The translations under genes were made by a program, and so were the position numbers. The notes under the pieces are model-generated. The model was not told the DNA's origin. It saw nothing but the letters and a program-made list of their open reading frames with translations, and made no database searches. Below, in pieces: positions 38,544-48,046 of a DNA stretch of 64,000 bases. Location of the stretch: positions 850,259-914,258 of the forward strand of contig JABTVC010000002.1 of assembly GCA_015075005.1 (NCBI GenBank), written 5' to 3'. The first letter of the stretch is position 1. Each line of letters begins with the position of its first letter. This stretch comes from Planctomycetia bacterium. GTDB lineage: Bacteria; Planctomycetota; Brocadiia; Brocadiales; Brocadiaceae.

Positions 38544-39293
38544 TTACAGGTGCTTTGCCCGGTCTGCATCGGTTTTTTCTGAAGGCCAGTAAAAGGCATC
38601 CGGGGTATTACGGGCACCAAAAATCGCAGTACCGATGCGCACCATGTTTGCGCCCTCCTCAATTGCGATCTGGTAGTCGCCTGACATGCCCATGGAAAGG
38701 TATTTCATATGTACCCTGTCAATGCCTTCTTTGACAATATTGTCGTTTATCTCTTTTAGTACCTTGAAACATTTACGGATTTTTACCTCGTCTTTGGTAA
38801 AGAGACCGATAGTCATGAGTCCCTGTATTTTTAATGTATCGTATCTGGCCGTCTGTTTAACCAAAGCAATTGCCTCTTCCGGTGCAACGCCGTATTTGCT
38901 TTCTTCGTGAGAGGTATTGACCTGGACCAAAATATCCAGGGAGCGTCCTTCCTGCTGGAGCCGCTGGTCCAATTTCTCAGCCAGAGACAACCGGTCCACA
39001 GAGTGGATCATATCTGCAAATTTAAGGACGTCCTTGATCTTGTTCGTCTGAAGGTGTCCGATAAAATGCCATTCCGCATCCTCGTCTTTTAATACCTCGT
39101 ATTTTTTCAGTGCCTCCTGTACCTTATTTTCCGCAATAATGTGCATGCCAGCCCGAATGGCTTCACGGATGCGTTCCGGTTCCACGGTCTTCGTGGCCAT
39201 AACCAGAATAATATCTTCGGGTTTTTTCCCTGCCTTTGTGGCGGCGCTGGCAATATTTTGTTTCACCTGCTCCAGATTTTCTTTGATTGACAT
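38544..39293 (-). CDS. YggS-family PLP homeostasis protein
   Basis: A 249-residue PLP-binding TIM-barrel protein (alanine racemase N-terminal fold, YggS/PROSC family). The PLP lysine is in 'IILVMATKTVEPERI', followed by 'AENKVQEALKKYEVL', 'WHFIGHLQTNKIK' and 'YLSMGMSGDYQIAIEEGANMVRIG' (key part 'LSMGMSGDY'). It controls PLP and amino-acid balance. It has about 20 extra residues at the C-terminus compared with typical members. It is convergent with the sulfur-carrier unit. Confidence 0.92.
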   Translation of the reverse strand: MSIKENLEQVKQNIASAATKAGKKPEDIILVMATKTVEPERIREAIRAGMHIIAENKVQEALKKYEVLKDEDAEWHFIGHLQTNKIKDVLKFADMIHSVDRLSLAEKLDQRLQQEGRSLDILVQVNTSHEESKYGVAPEEAIALVKQTARYDTLKIQGLMTIGLFTKDEVKIRKCFKVLKEINDNIVKEGIDRVHMKYLSMGMSGDYQIAIEEGANMVRIGTAIFGARNTPDAFYWPSEKTDADRAKHL

Positions 39294-39360
39294 ATGCCCT
39301 CCTAAAATAAATATGCAATGTTCCTAAGATACAATTAAAAATATTTCTGTAAAGAAGCCG

Positions 39361-41807
39361 TTATTTCTTTATCAAGCCGAGTTGTGATACGATTGCGGAT
39401 ATACCTGCGTCCTTTAGATAATTTGGGTCGTATTTCAGCATCTCCGCAAGGTGTTCTCTGGCCCGTTCCTTATCTCCTTTTGTAAAGTAAATCATGCCGA
39501 TGTTTTTATGGGCACTGGCATTTTTTTGATCATACCTGACGGCCGCAAGGAACTCCTGCTGTGCCATATCCAGGAGTCCCCGCTGGCAATATACTGCCCC
39601 GAGATTGTTGTGCGCGTTAGCATGATTGGGTTGTAACCGCAATGCCTCACTGAGTTCAGAAACCGCATTATCCAGGTCACCTTTTTCGGCATATACATAC
39701 CCCAGATTGCTGTGCGCTTCTGCAAAATCGCTATAGACTGACACGGCCTTTTGATACTGGACTATAGCCTCATCCAGCATCCCTTTTTTAACATAAACGC
39801 CACCAAGATTATTAAAGACCTGTGGATTATACATGCCCATGCTGATTGCCTTTTGAAAAAAAGCAATGCCGTTGTCCATCAAGCCCTTTTTGATGCAGGC
39901 ATTTCCCAGGTTATAATAAGCCTCGGGAAACAGGGGTTTATATTTTATTGCCTCGCCATACTCGGCAATGGCCTTGTCGATAAGCCCTTTGTCGATATAC
40001 ATCGTTCCCAGACTGTTATGTCCTTCAGGATAATGCTGCTTCAATCTTACCGCTTCTTCCAGTTCACCAATCGCTCTATCAAAATGGCCTTGCTTATAGT
40101 AATAATTCCCCAGATTATTATGTGCGTCATAATTTTTTGGTTGTTCTCTAAGAATAGCAGTCCAGAAGGTATGCTCGTTCTGCCAGTCTCTGTTTCTCAA
40201 AAGAGTCTTTGTTGTAAAAAAAATGCATGCTACGGAGATGAGGGTACTAGTAAAAGCGCAGTTGATCAAGGGGAGATTCAACATCCTTTCCCTGTTTTTA
40301 TATGGATACGTGCCGGTAAGTTTTTTTGCCACTCCTGTTTTCTCCCCTTTACAAGGGAGAGGGGTAAGGGTGGTAATCTGGCTGCGTCTGTGCTGATAAG
40401 TACTACGGCGATTATCATCAGGTAATTGAGGTATTACCTTGCGCAGCAAAAGCCCAGCCGGAACTATACAAAATCCGGCAACCGGAAGATACAGGTAACG
40501 GTCTGCCATAATATGTCCAATGGGAACGATGTTTAAAACAGGGAGAAGCGCCACAAAAAAACAAAGCATGAACAAGCCATAGATCAGTTGTCGCCGTGCA
40601 GTGTTTCCTTTGAGAGGGATCGGATGTCTGAGGTCTGGAGGCAGTCCTTTATCCCCTGATACCCGATCCCTGACCCCTGTCTCCCGGCCATGCTTTAGGG
40701 TCTTGAAAATAATAATACCCACAACAGCCAGGAATACACTACTTATGATAAAGGGGATGTCGAAGACCGATACGACAGGGACGATCAGATAATCGGCACT
40801 CAGTTGGAACGGGAAAAACATGAGTTTTACATACACAGCCAGGATCTTGACCATTGTCATGAAATTTGTTGCTACACTGTCCTGTAAATAACCTATAGGT
40901 ACTTCGACTGGGTTTTTGAGGACAACAAAACGGATCAGTACATAGAAAAGACTTATCAGGATATAACCAAGATAATAGTTGCAAAATCACTTGCCCACCG
41001 TGTCCTTCTATAGTGAGTAGATTTTTGTCCGTTTGACTTTAGAAGAGTTGAGCAATTTCGCGTTCCTTCTTGCATGGAATGATACAATGGAGGCGGATAT
41101 TCCTGTACAAATAAGACCCGGTACACAAGGATAAACAGAGGCGTTACAATCGCCGTCTCTTTAGAAAATAGACTGAGCAGATAGGTTAAAAGGGCTATTG
41201 TATAGTAAACCCATGTGTCCCACTGCGCTGCACGGCGGATTGGGAATTCTTTGTTATCCAACGATATCCGTCCTTTTTGTAAGGGTGAATGGGTAGGTTT
41301 GTGTTCATAGAAAACAAGATTTTTGTGGCCTGATTTGATCAGGCAGAGGCATGACAGCAGGGAAAACAGGACAACGAATAAATCTTCCCTGTAGCTTATG
41401 CCATTTACGGCCTCCGTTACACAGGGATGAATGGAAAATATTATCGCCGATAGGAATGCCACGGAACGCACCCTTATCAGCAAAAGTATCATTGTGTAAA
41501 TGAGAATGCTGTTTATTGTATGAAGAACACCATTGGTCAGATGATATCCGAAGGGGTGGAGTCGCCAGATAGCGTAATCTGTAAAATAGCTTAAGGTGAC
41601 AACGGGACGGTAGCTCAGTTCACGAGAAAGGTGAAAATAATCTTTGCTAAAAACTTTTGGAATATTTTGGAGTGATCGTATGAAATAATTATCTTCGATT
41701 ACCCCAATATCATCATAGACAAACCCGTTATGAAGTGAATTAAGGAAAACAGATGCAGATACGATCGCTATGAGTATATACGGGAGTTTGGAGTTTTGTA
41801 TTGCCAC
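39361..41807 (-). pseudogene. TMTC-like membrane/TPR protein, split by one frameshift
   Basis: The N-terminal piece (40956-41807) and the C-terminal piece (39361 to at least 40990) are one gene. The second frame runs upstream of its first ATG as '...GYILISLFYVLIRFVVLK', matching the paralogue at 21749 where the first frame ends. One T is missing in a TTTT run (AAAA near 40984-40987 on the plus strand). The joined protein of about 815 residues has an N-terminal polytopic part ('VYDDIGVIEDN', 'YRPVVTLSYFTDYAIW') and about eight TPR units. It is longer than its paralogue because several loop insertions seem to derive from palindromic repeats. Confidence 0.75.
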
Positions 41808-41940
41808 TGAAGTAAGAATTTACTCAATATCAAATGAAACGCTCATGGATATTGTGCATGAAAGTGTGCTTGTCATGTGATAGTTATCCTGAATTTATGG
41901 TCAGGACATAAATTCGTTAACAAAAAGAATACGGGCGTGA

Positions 41941-42612
41941 CTAAATCTCCTCCAGGCTATGGCTGCGGTGCTTGACCACTTTGGCCTTTACAATATATAC
42001 GACTTCTTCGGCAATGTTTGTGGAGTGATCGGCAATCCTTTCCAGGTGGCGGGAAATCAGTATCAGGTGAACCGCCCGCAATATATTTCCCGGGTCTTGC
42101 ATCATATAAGTCAAAAGTTCCCTGAATATCTGGTCGTTCAGTGAGTCCACTGTGGAGTCCCGTTCATACACAGATCTTGCCAAAACCGTATCCCTATTCA
42201 CAAACGCATCAATACTGTCCTTGACCATGGTTTGGGTAATCGTTGCCATCCGTGGAATATCAATGAACGGCTTGAGTTGTGGTTCCTGATTGAGAGGAAT
42301 CACGCGCTCTGCAATATTGACGGCGAGATCACCCATACGCTCAAGGTTATTGGTGATCTTAATAGCCGACGTAATAAAACGGAGGTCAATGGCCAGAGGC
42401 TGTCGTAACGCCAGCAAATCTACACATTGTTTGTCAATTTCCAATTCCAGGGAATCTATCTGCTCGTCACTTTTTACTACCAGATAAGCCAACTCGCTAT
42501 TCCTCTCAATCAGGGATTTCACAGCGTTGGCGATGGCGGTCTCTACCATAGATGCCATCCGGATGAGATTTTTTCTGAGCTCCCCTAATTGCCGATCAAA
42601 AGGCCGTTCCAT
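41941..42612 (-). CDS. phoU: PhoU-type phosphate signalling protein
   Basis: A 223-residue all-helical protein with two PhoU repeats. Each carries the metal-binding style 'ExxxD' pattern: 'IDKQCVDLLALRQPLAIDLRFI', seen in parts as 'LALRQPLAIDLR', and 'HLERIADHSTNIAEEVVY'. It modulates phosphate transport and PhoR signalling. No pst genes are in the window. It starts with 'MERPFDRQLGELRKNLI', and the start is well supported. Confidence 0.92.
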   Translation of the reverse strand: MERPFDRQLGELRKNLIRMASMVETAIANAVKSLIERNSELAYLVVKSDEQIDSLELEIDKQCVDLLALRQPLAIDLRFITSAIKITNNLERMGDLAVNIAERVIPLNQEPQLKPFIDIPRMATITQTMVKDSIDAFVNRDTVLARSVYERDSTVDSLNDQIFRELLTYMMQDPGNILRAVHLILISRHLERIADHSTNIAEEVVYIVKAKVVKHRSHSLEEI

Positions 42613-42616
42613 ACTC

Positions 42617-42940
42617 TTATCCTAATCTCCCTATACTATAATCTTCTGTAACCCTTTTTTCTGGGTTTGTAAATATATCAGTGATTATATTATACTCTAT
42701 TAATTGCCCATGCAATAAAAATCCCGTATAATCCGAAATCCGTACCGGCTGCCGCATCTTTTTACATTCCAGGCAATAGCAAGAAAGAATAGTTGCAATC
42801 GTGTCTGGTTTTCCGTTCGATATCCCGGCTTTCTGTTGTCGTGCGTGTGCACAGGAGAAACAACCCTGACAGGGTTCTAAAACCCTGTCAGGGTTAATAC
42901 ATTGCCGATTTTTGTGCAGGACATAAGAATAAAATGTCAC
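42617..42940 (-). CDS. Doubtful ORF upstream of phoU
   Basis: A 107-codon frame ending 4 bases before phoU on the same strand. Its N-terminal third runs through the inverted repeat at 42862. The remainder has a possible zinc-ribbon-like 'CYCLECKKMRQP' but no recognisable domain. Position gives it some support; composition and the embedded repeat argue against. I would not rely on it. Confidence 0.25.
   Translation of the reverse strand: MTFYSYVLHKNRQCINPDRVLEPCQGCFSCAHARQQKAGISNGKPDTIATILSCYCLECKKMRQPVRISDYTGFLLHGQLIEYNIITDIFTNPEKRVTEDYSIGRLG
42862..42895. repeat. Inverted repeat AACCCTGACAGGGTT
   Basis: AACCCTGACAGGGTT and AACCCTGTCAGGGTT separated by CTAA. Each half is itself palindromic and the two are complementary. 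It is a REP-like element unrelated in sequence to the CCTCCTTCGC family. Confidence 0.75.
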
Positions 42941-42967
42941 TGTAATGTTAGTAGGGGTAATACCCTT

Positions 42968-43426
42968 TTAGACGGTAACCTTTTTTGCCGTTTCCCAGAT
43001 ACCGTGCAGATTGCAACGAGTCAGGATTTTAAGGGTTGAAGATCCCTTGACGGCGATAGGAATCGTTACTTTTGCCTGGGGACAGAGAGGCGAAAATTCT
43101 ATCCGTGAAACCTGTTCTATCCCTGCATACACCTCAATCCACTGTATATAGTGATTTGGAGCCATTGGATGCAGACTTTCACCGATCTGAATGTCTATGT
43201 TAAACGGTTCCCCGCTCTTTATATTTATGGGCCAACGGACCACTGGGGCGTGCCCTTTTTCTTTTGGGGTTTTATTAAGAGGGTCTTTCACACGGTTAAT
43301 GTTCTGATACCAATCTATCCCGTCAGCGCCAAAACTTCTCAGAGAACCCAACGAAGTAGTCAATCCCGCGGTAACAGCGGAAATCCCGATGGTTTTCAAA
43401 AATTTTCTTCTATTAAAGCCTTGCAT
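42968..43426 (-). CDS. Tat-exported superoxide reductase (neelaredoxin/desulfoferrodoxin type)
   Basis: Reduces superoxide to peroxide without producing oxygen. The 152-residue protein opens with a twin-arginine signal ('NRRKFLKTIGISA'). The Fe(His)4(Cys) ligands are all visible: His59 in 'EKGHAP', His86 and His92 in 'LHPMAPNHYIQW', Cys138 and His141 in 'RCNLHGIW'. There is no N-terminal desulforedoxin iron site, so it is the class II form. A periplasmic (or anammoxosome-side) location is unusual, since the enzyme is most often cytoplasmic; the rubredoxin at 6826 could not reach it there. Confidence 0.9.
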   Translation of the reverse strand: MQGFNRRKFLKTIGISAVTAGLTTSLGSLRSFGADGIDWYQNINRVKDPLNKTPKEKGHAPVVRWPINIKSGEPFNIDIQIGESLHPMAPNHYIQWIEVYAGIEQVSRIEFSPLCPQAKVTIPIAVKGSSTLKILTRCNLHGIWETAKKVTV

Positions 43427-43594
43427 AACATTTCCTCCTACAAAAAAGTGAAATTTAGATTAAATTAAAAATACGGTACCTGAAAGATACGTTTGTTTAG
43501 AAATTCGGATTATTTTATCATTTTTTCCTGTTGGCAGATAAGAGAATTTGTTTCGTATTTTACCATGAGATACTTTGTCAAAAAAATGTAAACT

Positions 43595-44482
43595 TCACGA
43601 TCTTATTCCAGAACCGTATTCTTTAAATAAGATTACGTCAGAGGCTTTGGCTCCGACGACAACATCGTCCCCCACCGTTAAGTTCAACCGTTGTATCTCT
43701 TCCGAATCGATAAGGGTTTTAAAATACTGGTCTTCGTGCATAACGGTAACGGCGGCCATGATGGAGTCGGATTCTATGTCTACCACCTTACCTACAATCT
43801 GAATACGGGTGCTTAGCCTCTTTCCCATAAATATTTCTTCCGGCGTCCCTTGTTTCACCACATTCCCAGCATCCAGCACGACTACATAGTCAGCCAGTTT
43901 GTATACCTCTGTTATATCATGAGTTACAAATACTGTTGTTATATGAAATTGTTGAATGATCTGCTTTAAATCTTCCTGCAATCGCAATCGTGCTTCCATA
44001 TCCAGGGCAGAAAGTGGTTCGTCAAGGAGCAGGAGATGGGGCTTCCTTGCCAGGGCTCTGATTAAGGCAATTCTCTGCTTTTGTCCCCCTGATAATTGAC
44101 TGGGGTAATACTGTTCGTAGCCTGACAGACCAACCAGTAATATGAGTTCTTTTACTTCTTGTAATCTTTCTTTCCCCTTTATTCCATACGCTACGTTCCT
44201 TTCTACGGTCATATGGGGAAATAAGGCATAATCCTGAAATAAAAACCCTATAGAACGCTGCTGTGGGGGCATGTTAATCCTTTTCATTTTATGGAACCAT
44301 ATTTCTTCCTCACACGTGACTATGCCATCATCGGCCATTTCCAAACCTGAAATAATACGCAGGGCAGTTGTCTTGCCTGACCCTGAAGGGCCAAATAAAG
44401 CTGTTATTTTTTTATGAGGGATCTCAAAACTTACATCCAGCCTGAATTCATTCCATGTTTTTTTTACACAAATATTCAGCAA
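43595..44482 (-). CDS. modC: Molybdate ABC transporter ATP-binding protein
   Basis: A 295-residue ABC ATPase. Walker A 'FGPSGSGKTTAL' (about 31-40), signature 'LSGGQKQRIALIRAL' and Walker B 'LLLLDEPLSALDME' are intact. After the ATPase a TOBE-like part ('VGKVVDIESDSIMAAVTV', 'VGDDVVVGAKASDVILF') follows, as in ModC, although shorter than the enterobacterial protein. It is the last gene of the porin-modA-modB-modC series. Confidence 0.9.
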   Translation of the reverse strand: MLNICVKKTWNEFRLDVSFEIPHKKITALFGPSGSGKTTALRIISGLEMADDGIVTCEEEIWFHKMKRINMPPQQRSIGFLFQDYALFPHMTVERNVAYGIKGKERLQEVKELILLVGLSGYEQYYPSQLSGGQKQRIALIRALARKPHLLLLDEPLSALDMEARLRLQEDLKQIIQQFHITTVFVTHDITEVYKLADYVVVLDAGNVVKQGTPEEIFMGKRLSTRIQIVGKVVDIESDSIMAAVTVMHEDQYFKTLIDSEEIQRLNLTVGDDVVVGAKASDVILFKEYGSGIRS

Positions 44483-44604
44483 AAAAAGGCCTCCGTGTTA
44501 TAAGCATAAAGGTTGTTATCGTTGACAGCAAAACGAATTATGGAATTTCTCTCCGTTTACTTTTGCCGAAAGTGAACTCATAAAGAAGTGCATGAGGAAT
44601 ATCC

Positions 44605-45276
44605 TTAGAATAAGCGCACAGAAAAACGTCTATTTATAAAATAAACTACCGCAAGTATTACAAATGAAAATGCCAGCAGAATGGACGCATAGATATTTGC
44701 AGTTCCGTAATTCAGCGTCTGAACCTCGTCATAGATGGCTACCGAAGCAACCCTGGTTATTCCCGGGATGTTCCCTCCGATCATAAGGACAACTCCAAAT
44801 TCACCCACGCAGTGTGCAAAGGAGAGCATGCAGCCGGTAATAATACCTTGTCGGGAGAGAGGGAAAACAACAAAAAAGAAGGTATATAATTTAGACCTGC
44901 CCAGGCTCCATGAAGCCTCAATCACTCTTTTATCCACCCCGGCAAAAGCTGACTGAAAGGGGCGTATTGCAAAGGGCAAGTTATAGATAAATGAACCCAC
45001 AATAAGTCCTTGAAAAGAGAATGCAAGGGTCTTATTAAAAATGCCTTCGTACCAACGCCCAATAAAACTGTTCCCCCCCATAGACATGAGGAGATAAAAA
45101 CCCAGGACAGTTGGTGGAAGAACAAGGGGCAAGGCCACCACAGACTCAACGAAGAACTTCCCGCGAAACCTTGAAAAAGCAAGCCAGTAGGAGAAAGGGA
45201 TACCCAGGATAAATAATAAAAGTGTTGTAATGGTAGAAAGCTTTAAGGTTAAAAGGAAAGGAGCCGCAAAATCCAT
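44605..45276 (-). CDS. modB: Molybdate ABC transporter permease
   Basis: A 223-residue permease with five membrane segments. The cytoplasmic coupling (EAA) loop is 'IEASWSLGRSKLYTFFFVVFP', seen as 'EASWSLGRSKLYTF', before 'SRQGIITGCMLSFAHCVGEFG', of which 'HCVGEFGVVLMIGGNIPG' is highly typical of ModB. It lies between modA and modC in the same direction, with gaps of 221 and 122 bases, so internal promoters are possible. Confidence 0.92.
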   Translation of the reverse strand: MDFAAPFLLTLKLSTITTLLLFILGIPFSYWLAFSRFRGKFFVESVVALPLVLPPTVLGFYLLMSMGGNSFIGRWYEGIFNKTLAFSFQGLIVGSFIYNLPFAIRPFQSAFAGVDKRVIEASWSLGRSKLYTFFFVVFPLSRQGIITGCMLSFAHCVGEFGVVLMIGGNIPGITRVASVAIYDEVQTLNYGTANIYASILLAFSFVILAVVYFINRRFSVRLF

Positions 45277-45497
45277 GGAAAAATAATCCTGTAGTTTAAA
45301 AATATTTAACTTATATGCGTCTGCACATACGGATATCTTACATAATAACGACTCGTATGCAAATAGTTAACATAATTTAATCTGTCATGTATTTTCTCCT
45401 CTCTTGTGGAGTCAGTTCCAGATCACTGATTCCTATAATAAGTTTTAGGATATCTGGATCCTAAGGGGAACCCGTTTCCTTGTCATAGATAATTTGA

Positions 45498-46334
45498 TCA
45501 ATTTTTATTATCAATATTCTTAATCTGTTTTGGGAGGGAATAACCATATTGAGAAAATATTATTTCCCCTTTTTTCCCTTGCGTAAATTCCAGAAATTTC
45601 CTGACACACGACTTATCCTTCCCTCTTTGCAGGACAACATAGGCTTGTCCGAGTTTGTTATACGATTCGGCAGGTATGACCAAATAATCTCCGTCACTTT
45701 TCATTTTTGGTGAAATTGCCTGAGATAGGGCGATAATTCCCACATCAGCGGCGCCTGACTGGACGAATTGTGCCGTTTGCGAGATATTTTCCCCGAAGAC
45801 CAGTTTCTCCTGAACCTTATCCCATAATCCATAGTGTCGAAGCGCCTCCTCTGCTGCCATGCCATAAGGCGCGAGTCTTTGATTTGCAATCGCGAGCTTT
45901 TTTACTTTTGAGTCTAAAACGATATGCAATCCCTTTCGGGGATTTAATGCAGAGTTCTTCGGTATCCAGAGCACAATACTTCCAAAGGCGTAAATTTTAC
46001 TCCCCCCTTTTACCGCCAAACCTTCCTCTTCCAGACGTGCGGGATAGGTTGTATCGGCTGAGAAAAATATATCGAAAGGCGCACCCTGTTTAATCTGAGC
46101 AAAAAAATTGCCGGAAGAACCATACGACACATTCACATCGATGGTAGGGTATGCCTTCTCAAATTCTTTGCAGATATCATCCATAGCAGGATTCAGGTTG
46201 GTAGCTGCCGCAATAAGGATTTTTTCGTCTGCGCAAACAGTAAGGTGAAAGGGTATTAATGAAAATAGCAACCAGGTATCACACGTTATCGAAATAAAAT
46301 TAGTAGCCCGTCTTTTAGACCTTTCTGAAATCAT
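45498..46334 (-). CDS. modA: Molybdate-binding periplasmic protein
   Basis: A 278-residue binding protein with an N-terminal hydrophobic segment ending near 'TVCADEK'. Family features are 'ILIAAATNLNPAMDDI', 'VNVSYGSSGNFFAQIKQGAPFD', seen as 'YGSSGNFFAQIKQGAP', and 'DIFFSADTTYP'; the Ser residues of these loops bind the oxyanion. Tungstate binding cannot be excluded. It starts 11 bases after the porin stop, a tight operon link. Confidence 0.92.
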   Translation of the reverse strand: MISERSKRRATNFISITCDTWLLFSLIPFHLTVCADEKILIAAATNLNPAMDDICKEFEKAYPTIDVNVSYGSSGNFFAQIKQGAPFDIFFSADTTYPARLEEEGLAVKGGSKIYAFGSIVLWIPKNSALNPRKGLHIVLDSKVKKLAIANQRLAPYGMAAEEALRHYGLWDKVQEKLVFGENISQTAQFVQSGAADVGIIALSQAISPKMKSDGDYLVIPAESYNKLGQAYVVLQRGKDKSCVRKFLEFTQGKKGEIIFSQYGYSLPKQIKNIDNKN

Positions 46335-46345
46335 CGTAACCTCCT

Positions 46346-47818
46346 CTAAAATATCATTTGATATTGTAATCTGATTCTGGTTTCGTTTTTATCTTCCGTC
46401 GTGGTCTCAGTTACGAAGTGACCCACGTCAGTCTGTATCTGTTGGCGATGCCCACGCATGTAATAATTGATGCCAACCGTATATTCCGTCTGAACATCAT
46501 CCGGCGTATCCTCATTAGGATCAAATACAGCGTAACGGGCAGCAACTTCCAGTTTTTTGGGTAGCACAAAATAACCTGCCTGGGAGTGGACACCGTCTGA
46601 AGTTATCGAATCGCCATCGCCTTCCGGGTTATTCTTCTCTATGTAATATTCACTATCCCACGTAAACCCTCTGTATCTCATGCCTATATCAGCTCCGCCG
46701 AGTATTGTATCGGTATTTGCCAGCTTTTTGTCTTTCTGCTTTGCATTATAGGTTGCTGATACGCCCATTGTGGCCTTAAATTTCTCGCTATATTTCAGAT
46801 CGGTTTCATCATAGTAATCATAAATTCCAAAAGGATTACACCGCGCGCTCAATACATACATGAGCTCGTTATCAATATTTTCGTCCTTTCCATATGTTTT
46901 GTTGGGATTTGAGCCAGCGCCCTGGAAAACTGCTGCGTGGTATTCCATATGACTATCAAAAGGTTGTCCATAGATGTCTAAGCCGTAATCGCGGTCCTGT
47001 TTAAAGTTGTCGGTGGCGATGGACCTGTCCTGGAGTAAGAGTTTGAAACCTGATGAATTCCATTGCCGTCCGGCTGGCACCTTAAAATACCCGATCTTTG
47101 TATTTAACTCCTTAAGCGGCGTCCAGTAAATGTAATAATCTCTCATATTTACTTCATAACTGTCTGCATCGATCTCCACATAGTAATTTAAATCCTTGCT
47201 ATAGATGTTGCCGCTAAAGTTCAGCCTGGCCCTGCGCAAATCAATATCTGTTATGTCCTGTTCGTTAAAATCTTCGTCTTTGTCCTTATAGGTAAATCGT
47301 GTCTGAAATCTGAAACCAATGTCTAAAGAATATTTTCCATCACGTGTTTGAAAACTTAACGACGCCCTGTCCCTGTCGGGTTTATAGCAGGCGAAAACAG
47401 GTTCATATTTGCCCGGTAGGGCTAATCCCAATTTTTCCCGCGCCTCAGCCGATGCGAGATAGTTTCCCACTTCTTGTTGTACCTCTTGTTTCATTTCTTG
47501 CTTTACCTCGTCTTTGATTTCTTCTTTTGCAACTGCCACAGGTTTTTCACTCATAGCCTCAACACGGGTTTTCAATTCCTTGATTTGCTCTTGCTGGGTT
47601 AACGCTAATGTCTCCATCTGTTTCATCATTTTCTGTTGTACTAAAAAGGCCTCTTCTATGCGTTTTAATTGCATTTCCAAATTGCCTAAATCACTTTCAG
47701 CCGATTCCTTGTTCTGAACAACATCCCGGGCAACTGCATGCTGTGCTATACCAGGGGTATATACCGTAAAAAATACCATAGCCAGCGACAAACTATATTG
47801 AAGCCATCTATTTCGCAT
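46346..47818 (-). CDS. OprO/OprP-type outer-membrane porin linked to molybdate uptake
   Basis: A 490-residue porin. It has a signal peptide (to about residue 30), a coiled coil (about 40-115, rich in Gln, Glu and Lys, with a 'KEEIKDEVKQEMKQEVQQEV' heptad run), then a beta-barrel with 'YSLDIGFRFQTRFTYKD', 'DIDLRRARLNFSGNIYSK' and a terminal Phe ('RLQYQMIF'). The family is called phosphate-selective porin. Here it is the first gene before modABC, and two ModE-like boxes lie just upstream, so molybdate passage is the likelier role. Confidence 0.85.
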   Translation of the reverse strand: MRNRWLQYSLSLAMVFFTVYTPGIAQHAVARDVVQNKESAESDLGNLEMQLKRIEEAFLVQQKMMKQMETLALTQQEQIKELKTRVEAMSEKPVAVAKEEIKDEVKQEMKQEVQQEVGNYLASAEAREKLGLALPGKYEPVFACYKPDRDRASLSFQTRDGKYSLDIGFRFQTRFTYKDKDEDFNEQDITDIDLRRARLNFSGNIYSKDLNYYVEIDADSYEVNMRDYYIYWTPLKELNTKIGYFKVPAGRQWNSSGFKLLLQDRSIATDNFKQDRDYGLDIYGQPFDSHMEYHAAVFQGAGSNPNKTYGKDENIDNELMYVLSARCNPFGIYDYYDETDLKYSEKFKATMGVSATYNAKQKDKKLANTDTILGGADIGMRYRGFTWDSEYYIEKNNPEGDGDSITSDGVHSQAGYFVLPKKLEVAARYAVFDPNEDTPDDVQTEYTVGINYYMRGHRQQIQTDVGHFVTETTTEDKNETRIRLQYQMIF

Positions 47819-47838
47819 ATATCCTTCTTTTTGTTAAT

Positions 47839-47860
47839 GTTATATCAATTACGACATAAC
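47839..47860. promoter_or_regulatory. Predicted ModE-binding box 1, upstream of the porin-modABC unit
   Basis: GTTATatcaattacgacATAAC: an inverted GTTAT/ATAAC separated by 12 bases, ending 21 bases before the porin start codon. A near copy lies at 47924 and a third in front of modE. Confidence 0.7.
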
Positions 47861-47923
47861 GGCTAGAGAAAAAATGAGTCTCTGATATTAAAGAGACCAG
47901 ACCTTACAAGATATTTCGACATT

Positions 47924-47945
47924 GTTATATCAATAATGACATAAC
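47924..47945. promoter_or_regulatory. Predicted ModE-binding box 2
   Basis: GTTATatcaataatgacATAAC matches box 1 at 20 of 22 positions, 85 bases apart centre to centre. A spacing close to eight helical turns would allow looping. Confidence 0.7.
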
Positions 47946-48046
47946 GCACATACATAAAAATGGGCATCAAAAGCTTCGTGTGTGAACACAACCGCTTAGA
48001 TCTCCATACTTCAAGGCACTCGCACATCTCCACAGGCTCTTCATTA

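Noticed and set aside
42862..42895. Start of a CRISPR array
   Set aside because: There is a single inverted repeat and no spacer-repeat periodicity; no cas gene was seen anywhere in the window.
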